From the NCBI RefSeq assembly GCF_001022965.1, contig NZ_LECZ01000024.1, forward strand, positions 248,001 to 312,000: a DNA stretch of 64,000 bases, in the 5' to 3' direction. Positions 21,505 through 30,277 of the stretch are shown piece after piece; positions within the stretch are counted from its first letter, which is position 1; each line of letters begins with the position of its first letter. The notes under the pieces are model-generated. The model was not told the DNA's origin and made no database searches. It saw nothing but the letters and a program-made list of their open reading frames with translations. A program made the position numbers and the translations under genes. Origin of the DNA: Enterobacter genomosp. O. Its GTDB lineage: Bacteria > Pseudomonadota > Gammaproteobacteria > Enterobacterales > Enterobacteriaceae.

Positions 21505-22707
21505 ATGTCGAGTAAGTTAGTACTGGTTCTGAACTGCGGTAGCTCCTCACTGAAATTCGCCATCATCGATGCGCTCAACGGTGACGAATACCTCTCTGGT
21601 TTGGCCGAATGTTTCCATCTGCCTGAAGCACGTATCAAGTGGAAGATGGACGGCAGCAAACAAGAAGCGGCTTTAGGTGCAGGCGCCGCTCACAGTGAAG
21701 CGCTGAACTTTATCGTTAACACTATTCTGGCACAAAAACCAGAACTGTCTGCTCAGCTGACTGCGATTGGTCACCGTATCGTCCACGGCGGCGAAAAATA
21801 CACCAGCTCCGTCGTGATCGACGAATCTGTTATCCAGGGCATCAAAGACTCCGCCTCTTTTGCACCGCTGCACAACCCGGCGCACCTGATCGGTATCGCT
21901 GAAGCGCTGAAATCCTTCCCGAATCTGAAAGACAAAAACGTGGCTGTATTCGACACCGCGTTCCATCAGACCATGCCGGAAGAGTCTTACCTCTATGCCC
22001 TGCCATACAGCCTGTACAAAGAGCACGGCGTACGTCGTTACGGCGCGCACGGCACCAGCCACTTCTATGTGACTCAGGAAGCCGCAAAAGTTCTGAACAA
22101 GCCGGTTGAAGAACTGAACATCATCACCTGCCACCTGGGCAACGGTGGTTCTGTTTCTGCTATCCGCAACGGTAAATGTGTTGATACCTCCATGGGTCTG
22201 ACCCCGCTGGAAGGTCTGGTGATGGGTACCCGTTCCGGTGACATCGACCCGGCGATCATCTTCCACCTGCACGACACCCTGGGCATGAGCGTTGACCAGA
22301 TCAACAAAATGCTGACCAAAGAGTCTGGCCTGCTGGGTCTGACCGAAGTCACCAGCGACTGCCGTTACGTTGAAGACAACTACGCAGAGAAAGAAGACGC
22401 TAAACGTGCAATGGACGTTTACTGCCACCGTCTGGCGAAATACATCGGCTCTTACACTGCGCTGATGGACGGTCGTCTGGACGCGGTTATCTTCACCGGT
22501 GGTATCGGTGAGAACGCGGCAATGGTTCGTGAACTGTCCCTGGGTAAACTGGGCGTTCTGGGCTTCGACGTTGATCACGAGCGTAACCTGGCTGCCCGCT
22601 TCGGCAAGTCTGGCTTCATCAACAAAGAAGGCACCCGCCCTGCTCTCGTTATCCCAACTAACGAAGAACTGGTCATCGCGCAAGACGCGCACCGCCTGAC
22701 TGCCTGA
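21505..22707 (+). CDS. ackA: Acetate kinase
   Basis: Acetate kinase converts acetyl phosphate and ADP to acetate and ATP, making ATP from overflow metabolism; with Pta it runs reversibly. Its 400 residues show the ASKHA signature [15 protein letters not shown] at the N-terminus, the [11 protein letters not shown] segment near 178, and the phosphate/adenosine motifs [11 protein letters not shown] and [10 protein letters not shown]. Catalytic Asp and Arg are expected in FDTAFH and [13 protein letters not shown] segments. It forms an operon with pta. Confidence 0.98.
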   Translation: MSSKLVLVLNCGSSSLKFAIIDALNGDEYLSGLAECFHLPEARIKWKMDGSKQEAALGAGAAHSEALNFIVNTILAQKPELSAQLTAIGHRIVHGGEKYTSSVVIDESVIQGIKDSASFAPLHNPAHLIGIAEALKSFPNLKDKNVAVFDTAFHQTMPEESYLYALPYSLYKEHGVRRYGAHGTSHFYVTQEAAKVLNKPVEELNIITCHLGNGGSVSAIRNGKCVDTSMGLTPLEGLVMGTRSGDIDPAIIFHLHDTLGMSVDQINKMLTKESGLLGLTEVTSDCRYVEDNYAEKEDAKRAMDVYCHRLAKYIGSYTALMDGRLDAVIFTGGIGENAAMVRELSLGKLGVLGFDVDHERNLAARFGKSGFINKEGTRPALVIPTNEELVIAQDAHRLTA

Positions 22708-22712
22708 TTCCA

Positions 22713-22743
22713 CACCGCCAGCAATGCTGGCGGTGCTGTTTTG
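22713..22743 (+). terminator. ackA-pta intergenic hairpin, likely attenuating terminator
   Basis: CACCGCCAGC, AAT and GCTGGCGGTG form a perfect 10-bp stem immediately after the ackA stop, followed by CTGTTTTG. The short T tract suggests partial termination, which would lower pta relative to ackA. The pta start lies 41 bases further on. Confidence 0.65.
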
Positions 22744-22783
22744 TAACCCGCCACATTTGGGCGGTAACGAAAGAGGATAAACC

Positions 22784-24925
22784 GTGTCCCGTACTATTAT
22801 GCTGATCCCTACCGGAACCAGCGTCGGCCTGACCAGCGTCAGCCTTGGCGTTATCCGTGCTATGGAACGCAAAGGCGTTCGTCTGAGCGTCTTTAAGCCA
22901 ATCGCCCAGCCACGTGCCGGTGGCGATGCGCCAGACCAGACCACCTCCATCGTTCGCAAGAACTCCAATCTGCCAGCGGCTGAACCGCTGAAGATGAGCC
23001 ACGTTGAATCTCTGCTGTCCAGCAACCAGAAAGACGTGCTGATGGAAGAGATCATCGCCAACTACCATGCTAACGCGCAAGACGCTGAAGTGGTGCTGGT
23101 TGAAGGCCTGGTCCCGACACGCAAACACCAGTTTGCCCAGTCTCTGAACTTCGAAATCGCGAAAACCCTGAACGCAGAGATCGTTTTCGTGATGTCTCAG
23201 GGCACCGATACCCCAGAGCAGCTGAACGAGCGTATCGAACTGACGCGCAGCAGCTTCGGCGGCGCGAAAAATACCAGCATCACCGGCGTGATCGTGAACA
23301 AGCTTAACGCGCCAGTTGATGAGCAGGGCCGTACTCGTCCTGACCTGTCCGAAATTTTCGACGACTCTTCCAAAGCGAAAGTGGTCAAAGTTGACCCGGC
23401 TAAGCTGCAGGAATCCAGCCCGCTGCCGGTTCTCGGCGCGGTGCCATGGAGCTTCGATCTGATCGCCACCCGTGCAATCGACATGGCGCGTCACCTGAAC
23501 GCTACCGTGGTTAACGAAGGCGACATCAACACCCGCCGCGTGAAGTCCGTGACCTTCTGCGCGCGCAGCATTCCGCACATGCTGGAACACTTCCGCGCAG
23601 GTTCCCTGCTGGTGACTTCCGCAGACCGTCCTGACGTGCTGGTTGCAGCGTGTCTGGCCGCGATGAACGGCGTGGAAATCGGTGCCATCCTGCTGACCGG
23701 CGCTTACGAAATGGACCCACGCGTAAGCAAACTGTGCGAGCGCGCGTTCGCGACCGGCCTGCCGGTCTTCATGGTGAACACCAATACCTGGCAGACCTCT
23801 CTGAGCCTGCAGAGCTTCAACCTGGAAGTGCCGGTTGATGATCATGAGCGTATTGAGAAAGTTCAGGAATACGTTGCGGGCTACATCAACGCAGACTGGA
23901 TCGAATCCCTGACCGCGACCTCCGAGCGTAGCCGCCGTCTGTCTCCTCCTGCATTCCGTTACCAGCTGACCGAGCTGGCGCGTAAAGCAGGCAAGCGCGT
24001 TGTTCTGCCAGAAGGCGACGAACCACGTACCGTTAAAGCGGCTGCTATCTGTGCAGAGCGCGGCATCGCGACCTGTGTGCTGCTGGGTAACCCTGACGAG
24101 ATCAACCGCGTTGCGGCGTCTCAGGGCGTTGAGCTGGGCGCTGGCATCGAAATCGTTGACCCTGAAGTGGTTCGCGAAAGCTACGTTGCCCGTCTGGTTG
24201 AGCTGCGTAAGAGCAAGGGCATGACCGAAGCCGTTGCGCGCGAACAGCTGGAAGACAACGTGGTGCTGGGTACGCTGATGCTGGAGCAGGACGAAGTTGA
24301 CGGTCTGGTTTCCGGTGCAGTTCACACCACCGCAAACACCATCCGTCCACCGCTGCAGCTGATCAAAACGGCACCGGGCAGCTCTCTGGTCTCTTCCGTA
24401 TTCTTCATGCTGCTGCCTGAACAGGTTTACGTTTACGGCGACTGCGCGATCAACCCGGATCCAACTGCAGAGCAGCTGGCAGAAATCGCAATCCAGTCCG
24501 CGGACTCCGCGATTGCCTTCGGTATCGAACCGCGCGTGGCAATGCTCTCCTACTCCACCGGCACCTCTGGTGCAGGTAGTGACGTAGAGAAAGTGCGTGA
24601 AGCGACCCGTCTGGCGCAGGAAAAACGTCCTGACCTGATGATCGACGGCCCGCTGCAGTACGACGCCGCGGTTATGGCTGACGTGGCGAAATCCAAAGCG
24701 CCGAACTCTCCGGTTGCAGGTCGCGCTACCGTGTTCATCTTCCCGGATCTGAACACCGGTAACACCACCTACAAAGCAGTACAGCGTTCTGCAGACCTGA
24801 TCTCCATTGGGCCAATGCTGCAGGGTATGCGCAAACCTGTGAACGACCTGTCCCGTGGTGCGCTGGTTGACGATATCGTCTACACCATCGCGCTGACCGC
24901 GATCCAGTCTTCGCAGCAGCAGTAA
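22784..24925 (+). CDS. pta: Phosphate acetyltransferase (long form)
   Basis: Pta interconverts acetyl-CoA plus phosphate with acetyl phosphate plus CoA. The 713-residue enterobacterial form has an N-terminal P-loop-like/BioD-like domain ([16 protein letters not shown]), a central DRTGG domain, and a C-terminal catalytic PTA_PTB domain starting near residue 390 ([20 protein letters not shown]). Catalytic-domain motifs such as [10 protein letters not shown] and [16 protein letters not shown] are present. The ATG follows AAAGAGGATAAACC. A BIME and a terminator end the transcript. Confidence 0.98.
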   Translation: MSRTIMLIPTGTSVGLTSVSLGVIRAMERKGVRLSVFKPIAQPRAGGDAPDQTTSIVRKNSNLPAAEPLKMSHVESLLSSNQKDVLMEEIIANYHANAQDAEVVLVEGLVPTRKHQFAQSLNFEIAKTLNAEIVFVMSQGTDTPEQLNERIELTRSSFGGAKNTSITGVIVNKLNAPVDEQGRTRPDLSEIFDDSSKAKVVKVDPAKLQESSPLPVLGAVPWSFDLIATRAIDMARHLNATVVNEGDINTRRVKSVTFCARSIPHMLEHFRAGSLLVTSADRPDVLVAACLAAMNGVEIGAILLTGAYEMDPRVSKLCERAFATGLPVFMVNTNTWQTSLSLQSFNLEVPVDDHERIEKVQEYVAGYINADWIESLTATSERSRRLSPPAFRYQLTELARKAGKRVVLPEGDEPRTVKAAAICAERGIATCVLLGNPDEINRVAASQGVELGAGIEIVDPEVVRESYVARLVELRKSKGMTEAVAREQLEDNVVLGTLMLEQDEVDGLVSGAVHTTANTIRPPLQLIKTAPGSSLVSSVFFMLLPEQVYVYGDCAINPDPTAEQLAEIAIQSADSAIAFGIEPRVAMLSYSTGTSGAGSDVEKVREATRLAQEKRPDLMIDGPLQYDAAVMADVAKSKAPNSPVAGRATVFIFPDLNTGNTTYKAVQRSADLISIGPMLQGMRKPVNDLSRGALVDDIVYTIALTAIQSSQQQ

Positions 24926-24936
24926 TTGTAAGGTCT

Positions 24937-25006
24937 TGCCGGATGGCGCTTCGCTTATCCGGCCTACAGGACCGTAGGCCCGGTAAGCGCTAGCGCCACC
25001 GGGTAA
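24937..25006. repeat. BIME (two inverted REP units)
   Basis: A REP unit (TGCCGGATGGCG to TATCCGGCCTAC) is followed by an inverted one (CGTAGGCCCGGTAAGCG to GCCACCGGGTAA). It lies in the gap between convergent pta and the transketolase operon, just before their shared terminator. Confidence 0.85.
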
Positions 25007-25007
25007 C

Positions 25008-25036
25008 AAAAAGGCGACCTCACGGTCGCCTTTTTT
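25008..25036. terminator. Bidirectional terminator between pta and the transketolase/PTS operon
   Basis: GGCGACC (25013-25019), TCAC and GGTCGCC (25024-25030) form a perfect stem, flanked by five A residues on the left and six T residues on the right. It can serve pta on the plus strand and the transketolase operon on the minus strand, whose last stop is at 25038. Confidence 0.85.
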
Positions 25037-25037
25037 A

Positions 25038-25991
25038 TTACAGTAGTTCTCTCGCCGCCGACACAATGTCATGTGCCGTCAGGCCATACTCCTTCTGCAG
25101 GAACTCCTGCGTCCCCACCTGGCCGTAACGCTCCTTCACCCCCACTCGCCGCATCGGCACCGGGCAGGTTTCCACCAGCACTTCCGCCACCGCCGACCCC
25201 AGTCCGTTGTGAATGCTGTGGTTTTCACAGGTCACAATCCGTCCGGTTTTCTCGGCGTAGTTTTTCACCAGCATCCTGTCGATGGGCTTCAGGGTAAACA
25301 TGTCGATGACCGCCGCGCTGACCCCCTCCTGCTCCAGCTGACGCGCCGCCTCCAGCGCTTCCGCCACCATGATGCCGTTGGCGATCAATGTGATATCACT
25401 CCCCTCGCGAAGCACGTTGCCTTTACCGATGGTGAAGGTTGAGCCAGGCGCATAGACGCTCGGTGCCTGCTTACGGATGGTGCGCACCCAGTAGAACCCT
25501 TCCAGGTCTATAAGCTGGCGCAGCACGTCCTCAAACATCACCGCGTCGGTCACCTCCAGCACCACCGAGTGCGCCAGACCGCGTACGATGCCCATATCCT
25601 CAAACGACATATGGGTCCCGCCGTTGTGACAGGCCGTTACCCCCGCATCCGAGGCAATTACCTTCACGTTGTTGCGCTGGTAGTCCAGGGACATAAACAG
25701 CTGGTCAAAGCAGCGGCGGCTGGCAAACGCGGTGAAGGTGTGCACGAACGGCTTACGTCCGGTAAGCGACAGCCCCGCCGCCGTGCCGATGACGTTGGCT
25801 TCCATAATGCCGCAGTTAATCACGTGCTGCGGATAATCGCGCGCCACGCCGTCCATCGCCATCGAGCTCATCAGGTCGGCTTCCAGGGCGATAATCTCAC
25901 TGCCAGCCTCAATCTGTTTTGCCACAAAGCCAGCGTAAACTTTACGCATCTCAACGGCGTCTTTCTGTCCTGCCGGTGCAACCTTAATCAT
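25038..25991 (-). CDS. Transketolase, C-terminal half (pyrimidine-binding/C-terminal domains)
   Basis: This is the second half of a split, thiamine-diphosphate-dependent transketolase. Its 317 residues contain the pyrimidine-binding domain, with the expected cofactor-activating glutamate at Glu64 in NCGIMEANVIGTAAGL and the loop THMSFEDMGIVRG near 125. The regulatory C-terminal transketolase domain begins near residue 190. It must pair with the upstream N-terminal subunit, with which it overlaps by 8 bases. It is the last gene of the PTS operon. A role in processing the PTS-derived ketose phosphate is inferred; the substrate is unknown. Confidence 0.9.
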   Translation of the reverse strand: MIKVAPAGQKDAVEMRKVYAGFVAKQIEAGSEIIALEADLMSSMAMDGVARDYPQHVINCGIMEANVIGTAAGLSLTGRKPFVHTFTAFASRRCFDQLFMSLDYQRNNVKVIASDAGVTACHNGGTHMSFEDMGIVRGLAHSVVLEVTDAVMFEDVLRQLIDLEGFYWVRTIRKQAPSVYAPGSTFTIGKGNVLREGSDITLIANGIMVAEALEAARQLEQEGVSAAVIDMFTLKPIDRMLVKNYAEKTGRIVTCENHSIHNGLGSAVAEVLVETCPVPMRRVGVKERYGQVGTQEFLQKEYGLTAHDIVSAARELL

Positions 25992-26814
25992 GTGAAGCCT
26001 CCAGATGGCGAATCGTCTCGTTGAGGGCCGCTTTGCTCTCCGGGGTTAACCGGAGGTGGTGCGAGTTGCTGAGCTGCTCAAGGTACGGCACCCCCTGCCC
26101 TTTGATACTGTCGAGGATCACCACACTCGGGCGAGCGTCTGCGGCAGGCACCCGAGACGTCACCGCCAGCAGCGCCGGGATATCGTCCCCCTTCACCGTT
26201 ACCACGTCGAAGCCAAAGGCGCGGAATTTCCCCTCCAGATCGAATGCGCTGATGATCTCGTCCAGTTCACCGTCCAGCTGCTGTTTGTTCCAGTCGACGA
26301 ACACCGTCAGGTTGTTCAGACGATGGTGGGCGATAAACTGGAAAGCTTCCCAGCACTGCCCTTCGTTCAGCTCACCGTCACCGACGATGCAGAAGACCCG
26401 ATTCGGACGCCCCGCCAGCTTGTGCGACAGCGCCATGCCGCCGGCGATGGAAATCCCCTGCCCCAGCGAGCCGGTGGTGGCATCCACGCCGCGCGTTTTC
26501 AGGCGGTCCGGGTGGCTTGGCAGGCGCGTACCGTTGTGGTTCAGCGTGCTCAGTTCCTCCATCGGGAAGTAGCCCTTGATCGCCAGCGTGCTGTAGAGCG
26601 CCGGACCCGCATGGCCTTTCGACAGCACAAAATAGTCCCGCTCTGGCCAGTCCGGGTCCGCCGGGTCGATTTTCATCACCGCGCCGTACAGCACGGCCAG
26701 CGTTTCAACCACCGACATGCTGCCGCCGTAGTGGCCAAACCCCAGCTGCGTCAGCGATTTCAGGGTCTCAAGACGAATTTGACGCGCGAGTTCGGTTATC
26801 TCTTTCTCATTCAT
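25984..26814 (-). CDS. Transketolase, N-terminal half (pyrophosphate-binding domain)
   Basis: This 276-residue protein carries the thiamine-diphosphate-binding half of a split transketolase. The GDG...N cofactor motif is visible as GDGELNEG (145-152) followed by VFVDWNKQQ with Asn176. Substrate/cofactor histidines appear in GHYGGS (His28) and SKGHAGPALY (His68). It starts four bases inside the end of the PTS IIC gene, so translation is likely coupled. Split transketolases of this type act on donor ketose phosphates other than the housekeeping set in some pathways, such as apulose-4-phosphate cleavage by AptA/AptB; the substrate here is not known. Confidence 0.9.
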   Translation of the reverse strand: MNEKEITELARQIRLETLKSLTQLGFGHYGGSMSVVETLAVLYGAVMKIDPADPDWPERDYFVLSKGHAGPALYSTLAIKGYFPMEELSTLNHNGTRLPSHPDRLKTRGVDATTGSLGQGISIAGGMALSHKLAGRPNRVFCIVGDGELNEGQCWEAFQFIAHHRLNNLTVFVDWNKQQLDGELDEIISAFDLEGKFRAFGFDVVTVKGDDIPALLAVTSRVPAADARPSVVILDSIKGQGVPYLEQLSNSHHLRLTPESKAALNETIRHLEASHD

Positions 26815-28208
26815 GATTTGGCTCCGGTGTTTTCCTGCGCGTTACCGCCCGCAGGTTTGTTTTTCGCGAACACGTTGTACGCCACCAGCAGCGCGAACAA
26901 CGCAACGACCAGTCCGGTAATGGCAAGCGGCGACAGGAAGCGCGCCAGGTTGCCGAGCACAATCCCGACGGCGCCGAAGTCAGCGTCCGAGAAGGTGGTG
27001 TTGGCAAAGCCAATGGCGCCCAGCACCGGCAGCAGCAGGACCGGCAGGAAGGTGATCAGCAGGCCGTTGGCAAAGGCGCCAATCATTGCCCCGCGACGTC
27101 CGCCGGTGGCGTTACTGAACACGCCCGCCGTCGCGCCGGTGAAGAAGTGCGGCACCACGCCCGGCAGGATCAGCACCCAGCTGAACTGCCCGCAGATGAA
27201 CAACCCCACAATCCCGCCGAGGAAGCTGAACAGGAAGCCGATCAGCACCGCGTTTGGCGCATATGGATAGACCACCGGGCAGTCCAGGGCTGGACGCGCA
27301 TTGGGCACCAGCTTTTCCGAGAAGCCGGTAAAGGCCGGGACAATTTCCGCCAGAATCAGGCGCACGCCCTGCAGGATGATGAACACGCCCGCCGCGAAGG
27401 TGATCGCCATGATGATGGCGTAGACGAGGTAGTTCTGACCGCCGCTGAAGGTCGCCTCGACGTACTCGCGTCCGGCGCTCACCGCCATGATCAGGTAGAT
27501 AATCATCATGGTCAGGGAGATAGAGATCGAGCTGTCGCGCAGGAAGCTCAGGTTCTTCGGCAGGTTCATCTCTTCGGTTGAGCGTGAGCCTTTGCCCACC
27601 TTGCTGCCAATCCAGCCGGAGAGCACGTAGCCCAGCGTGCCGAAGTGGCCGAAGGCAATCTCATCGTTGCCGGTAATGCGCTTCATGTAGCGCTGCGCAA
27701 TCGCCGGGAAGAAAGCCATGATCAGGCCGAGGATCAGCGATCCGGTAAACACCAGCCCTACGCCCTCAAAGCCCGCCACCGTCAGGATCACGCCAATCAT
27801 GCACGCCATGTAGAAGGTGTGATGTCCGGTAAGGAAGATATACTTCAGGCGGGTAAAGCGGGCGACGATAATATTCGCCACCATCCCGAAGGCCATAATG
27901 AGCGCGGTTGAAGCACCGTATTTTTCCAGCGCAATGGAAACGATCGCCTCGTTATTAGGAATAATGCCCTGGATATTAAAGGCGTGTTCAAACATGCCGC
28001 CTAAAGGATTTAATGACCCGACCAGCACCGTGGCGCCACCGCCGAGTACAATAAAGCCCAGTATGGTTTTAATGGTCCCTTTCACCACGTCGGAAAATGC
28101 TTTTTTCTGTGCAACCAGACCAATTAAAGCAATTAACCCCACCAGTACCGAAGGGACTTTTAATATATCAACAACGAAATTCAGCGTTTCAAGGATAAAC
28201 ATATCCAC
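26811..28208 (-). CDS. PTS transporter subunit IIC, ascorbate (UlaA/SgaT) family
   Basis: This inner-membrane transport subunit of a phosphotransferase system has 465 residues, the same length as E. coli UlaA. About eleven hydrophobic segments run from LNFVVDILKVPSVLVGLIAL at the start to a last helix near 435-455. It sits directly after the IIB and IIA genes and overlaps the transketolase N gene. Family membership is clear, but UlaA-type proteins carry several substrates. No L-ascorbate catabolic genes (ulaD/E/F/G) lie nearby, so the sugar is probably not ascorbate. Confidence 0.9.
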   Translation of the reverse strand: MDMFILETLNFVVDILKVPSVLVGLIALIGLVAQKKAFSDVVKGTIKTILGFIVLGGGATVLVGSLNPLGGMFEHAFNIQGIIPNNEAIVSIALEKYGASTALIMAFGMVANIIVARFTRLKYIFLTGHHTFYMACMIGVILTVAGFEGVGLVFTGSLILGLIMAFFPAIAQRYMKRITGNDEIAFGHFGTLGYVLSGWIGSKVGKGSRSTEEMNLPKNLSFLRDSSISISLTMMIIYLIMAVSAGREYVEATFSGGQNYLVYAIIMAITFAAGVFIILQGVRLILAEIVPAFTGFSEKLVPNARPALDCPVVYPYAPNAVLIGFLFSFLGGIVGLFICGQFSWVLILPGVVPHFFTGATAGVFSNATGGRRGAMIGAFANGLLITFLPVLLLPVLGAIGFANTTFSDADFGAVGIVLGNLARFLSPLAITGLVVALFALLVAYNVFAKNKPAGGNAQENTGAKS

Positions 28209-28223
28209 CTCGCCTTATCAGGG

Positions 28224-28496
28224 TTATTGTCTTTCGAACCAGCCGCGCAGCTGCGCTTCAAGTTCGTTGATATCAATGATGTTGTTGATCACCACCAGCT
28301 GGCTTTCCGGCACGCTGGCGCTGGCCGCAATGTCTTTTGCCATCACGAACAGATCGGCCGCGCCCGGCGTTGCTGAGGAGAGATCGGAGTGTTCAACGTC
28401 GGCCTCAATGTCCAGCTTTTTGAGAACCTTTTTAATGTTCATTTCGACCATAAAACTACTGCCCAGGCCAGAACCGCAAATAGCCATGATTTTCAT
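28224..28496 (-). CDS. PTS subunit IIB, UlaB/lactose-type fold
   Basis: This 90-residue cytoplasmic IIB protein carries the phosphoryl group from IIA to the sugar. The phosphocysteine is Cys7 in MAICGSGLGSSFMVEMNI, the P-loop-like motif of the UlaB/GatB/CmtB group. A GGGGA ribosome site precedes the ATG. It lies 15 bases upstream of the IIC gene and 80 bases downstream of the IIA gene. Confidence 0.92.
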   Translation of the reverse strand: MKIMAICGSGLGSSFMVEMNIKKVLKKLDIEADVEHSDLSSATPGAADLFVMAKDIAASASVPESQLVVINNIIDINELEAQLRGWFERQ

Positions 28497-28576
28497 TGTT
28501 GTCCCCTTATTTTGAGTAGAGTACGCCCCACCACGCTGACGCGTAATGTTGTGAAAAACCGGATTAAAAAAATAAA

Positions 28577-29020
28577 TCAGAAGCGGTTAATAATCGTTTT
28601 AATCTCCTCCAGAGTATTAGCCTGATGCAGTTCGGCCATATCGGTATCGCTGGAAAATAATTCGGCCAGCGATGAGATCATTTCGATATGGCTATTTTTG
28701 TCGGGTGCCGCGAGCATAATAATCACATCGACAGGGTCAAACTCGCCGGCACCAAATGAGACGCCCTGTTTTAGTTTTAATAATGACAACCCCAGTCCTT
28801 TGGCTCCTTCCTCCGGCCGCGCATGCGGCATCGCCAGCCCTGGTGCCAGCACATAATAGGGTCCTAACGCGTGGTGCTGCTGGATGATGGCCGTGACGTA
28901 TTCAGGCTCAATCACTTGCAAATCCAGCAGCGGCTTCGCGCACAGCTCCAGCGCCTGCGGCCAGTTTTCCACGCTATCCTGCAGCGTGATGGTTGTATCA
29001 TATATCCATTTTTTGAGCAC
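28577..29020 (-). CDS. PTS subunit IIA, mannitol/fructose type (UlaC-like)
   Basis: This 147-residue IIA protein accepts phosphate from HPr. The active histidine is His66 in GLAMPHARPEEG, matching the PTS EIIA type-2 pattern. It starts at a GTG (29018-29020) with GGAG seven bases upstream; no in-frame ATG fits the conserved N-terminus. As the first gene of the minus-strand operon, it faces the control region with the CRP-like site and the palindromic operators. Confidence 0.92.
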   Translation of the reverse strand: MLKKWIYDTTITLQDSVENWPQALELCAKPLLDLQVIEPEYVTAIIQQHHALGPYYVLAPGLAMPHARPEEGAKGLGLSLLKLKQGVSFGAGEFDPVDVIIMLAAPDKNSHIEMISSLAELFSSDTDMAELHQANTLEEIKTIINRF

Positions 29021-29053
29021 TTTTCACTCCCGCTACACGCTAAAGATGAGCAA

Positions 29054-29059
29054 ACTTTA
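29054..29059 (-). promoter_or_regulatory. Candidate -10 of the PTS/transketolase operon
   Basis: TAAAGT on the minus strand matches the -10 consensus at four of six positions. If transcription starts near 29047, the CRP-like site at 29081-29096 is centred about 41.5 bases upstream, the normal class II position. This spacing is the main support; the box itself is weak. Confidence 0.4.
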
Positions 29060-29080
29060 TTCAACGCATCGCCGAATGAC

Positions 29081-29096
29081 TGCGATCGCGATCACA
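29081..29096. promoter_or_regulatory. CRP-like binding site
   Basis: TGCGATCGCGATCACA fits the CRP pattern TGTGA-N6-TCACA with a single mismatch. It lies between the IIA start and the operator palindromes, where it could activate the sugar operon in the absence of glucose. Confidence 0.65.
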
Positions 29097-29097
29097 A

Positions 29098-29111
29098 AGA
29101 TAGCGCTACCA
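29098..29111. promoter_or_regulatory. Putative LacI-family operator, copy 2
   Basis: AGATAGCGCTACCA differs from the perfect palindrome at 29132-29145 at two positions and keeps its TAGCGCTA centre. The centres of the two copies are 34 bp apart. The central CG step is typical of LacI/GntR-type operators. Confidence 0.6.
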
Positions 29112-29131
29112 ATCGTTAACATGCAGAAATG

Positions 29132-29145
29132 TGATAGCGCTATCA
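29132..29145. promoter_or_regulatory. Putative LacI-family operator, copy 1 (perfect palindrome)
   Basis: TGATAGCGCTATCA is a perfect 14-bp palindrome in the divergent region between the IIA gene and the LacI-family gene. The adjacent regulator is the natural candidate to bind it. It sits nearly midway between the two start codons. Confidence 0.7.
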
Positions 29146-29193
29146 AATTGCAATCACGGTGCAAAATCACAGCAAAAAAAGGGATTTAAGGCG

Positions 29194-29199
29194 TATACT
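29194..29199 (+). promoter_or_regulatory. Candidate -10 of the LacI-family regulator gene
   Basis: TATACT lies about 55 bases before the regulator start codon and matches five of six consensus positions. No good -35 hexamer is seen at the usual distance, so activity may be low or activator-assisted. Confidence 0.4.
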
Positions 29200-29254
29200 G
29201 CCTGTCACGTGAAGCGAAGGAAAATAAGAACGCGTCTGGTCAGCAGGAAGGTGT

Positions 29255-30274
29255 ATGTCTCTAACCCGAAAACGGCGCAGTACTGGTAAAGTGACACTCG
29301 CCGATGTCGCACAGCTTGCCGGTGTGGGCACGATGACCGTGTCCCGTGCACTCCGCACGCCCGAACAGGTTTCCGATAAACTACGAGAAAAAATTGAAGC
29401 AGCGGTGCAGGAGCTGGGCTACATGCCTAATCTTGCCGCCAGCGCGCTGGCCTCGGCGTCGTCATGGACGATAGCCATGGTAGTGCCTAATCTCTCCGAG
29501 GCCGGCTGCTCGGAGATGTTCGCCGGGCTGCAGCAGGTGCTGCAGCCTGCCGGATATCAGATCATGCTGGCTGAATCCCAGCACCGTCTTGAGCAGGAAG
29601 AAAAGTTGCTGGAGACGCTGCTTGCGTCGAATATTGCCGCCGCTATCCTGCTCAGCGTTGAACATACCGATACCGTTCGTCACTGGCTCAAAAATGCCTC
29701 CATTCCGGTGATGGAAATGGGTGCCATGCGTGCCGACCCGATTGATATGAACATCGGGATTGATAACGTGGCGGCCATGTATGAGCTGACGGAAATGGTG
29801 ATTAAGCGCGGCTACCAAAATATTGGCCTGCTGTGCGCCAACCAGGAGCAGTGGATTTTCCAGCAGCATCTGCAGGGCTGGTACAAGGCCATGCTTCGCC
29901 ACCATATGTCGCCGAACCGGGTCATTAACGCGGCGATGTCGCCGAGTTTCTCGACCGGTGCAGCACAGCTGCCCGAATTCCTGCTGGCGTGGCCGGAGCT
30001 GGATGCGCTGGTGTGCGTTTCTGACGAGCTGGCCTGCGGCGTACTGTACGAATGCCAGCGCAGGCGAATCAAGGTGCCGGACGATCTGGCAGTTGTGGGT
30101 TTTGGCGATAGCGACGTCAGCCGCGTCTGCCAGCCGCCGCTGACGACGATGGCGGTACCGCATCGTAAGATTGGGATTGAAGCCGGGAAAGCGTTACTGG
30201 AGCGGCTGAATGACGGGGACTGGCGCGATCAAAAGCCCATCGCGTCCAGTCTGTGTCTGAGAGAGAGTTGCTGA
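29255..30274 (+). CDS. LacI/GntR-family transcriptional regulator of the PTS/transketolase locus
   Basis: This 339-residue regulator has an N-terminal LacI helix-turn-helix (VTLADVAQLAGVGTMTVSRA, about 13-32), the hinge-region helix sequence NLAASALASA, and a periplasmic-binding-protein-like effector domain starting near 65. It most resembles GntR/IdnR-type members. GGAAGG lies five bases before the ATG. Divergent orientation and the palindromes between it and the PTS operon suggest it represses that operon until its sugar or sugar phosphate is present. The effector is unknown. Its stop is only three bases from the convergent yfcD stop. Confidence 0.9.
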   Translation: MSLTRKRRSTGKVTLADVAQLAGVGTMTVSRALRTPEQVSDKLREKIEAAVQELGYMPNLAASALASASSWTIAMVVPNLSEAGCSEMFAGLQQVLQPAGYQIMLAESQHRLEQEEKLLETLLASNIAAAILLSVEHTDTVRHWLKNASIPVMEMGAMRADPIDMNIGIDNVAAMYELTEMVIKRGYQNIGLLCANQEQWIFQQHLQGWYKAMLRHHMSPNRVINAAMSPSFSTGAAQLPEFLLAWPELDALVCVSDELACGVLYECQRRRIKVPDDLAVVGFGDSDVSRVCQPPLTTMAVPHRKIGIEAGKALLERLNDGDWRDQKPIASSLCLRESC

Positions 30275-30277
30275 CGT

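Noticed and set aside
21673..23061. 462-codon minus-strand frame across ackA and pta
   Set aside because: It is a shadow spanning two well-defined genes and their intergenic hairpin.
22673..25072. 799-codon minus-strand frame opposite pta
   Set aside because: It exists only because pta has strong codon bias; the translated sequence is His/Gln/Arg rich without motifs.
26811..28208. Calling the PTS IIC an ascorbate transporter (ulaA)
   Set aside because: Family similarity alone; no ascorbate catabolic genes are present, so no gene symbol is given.
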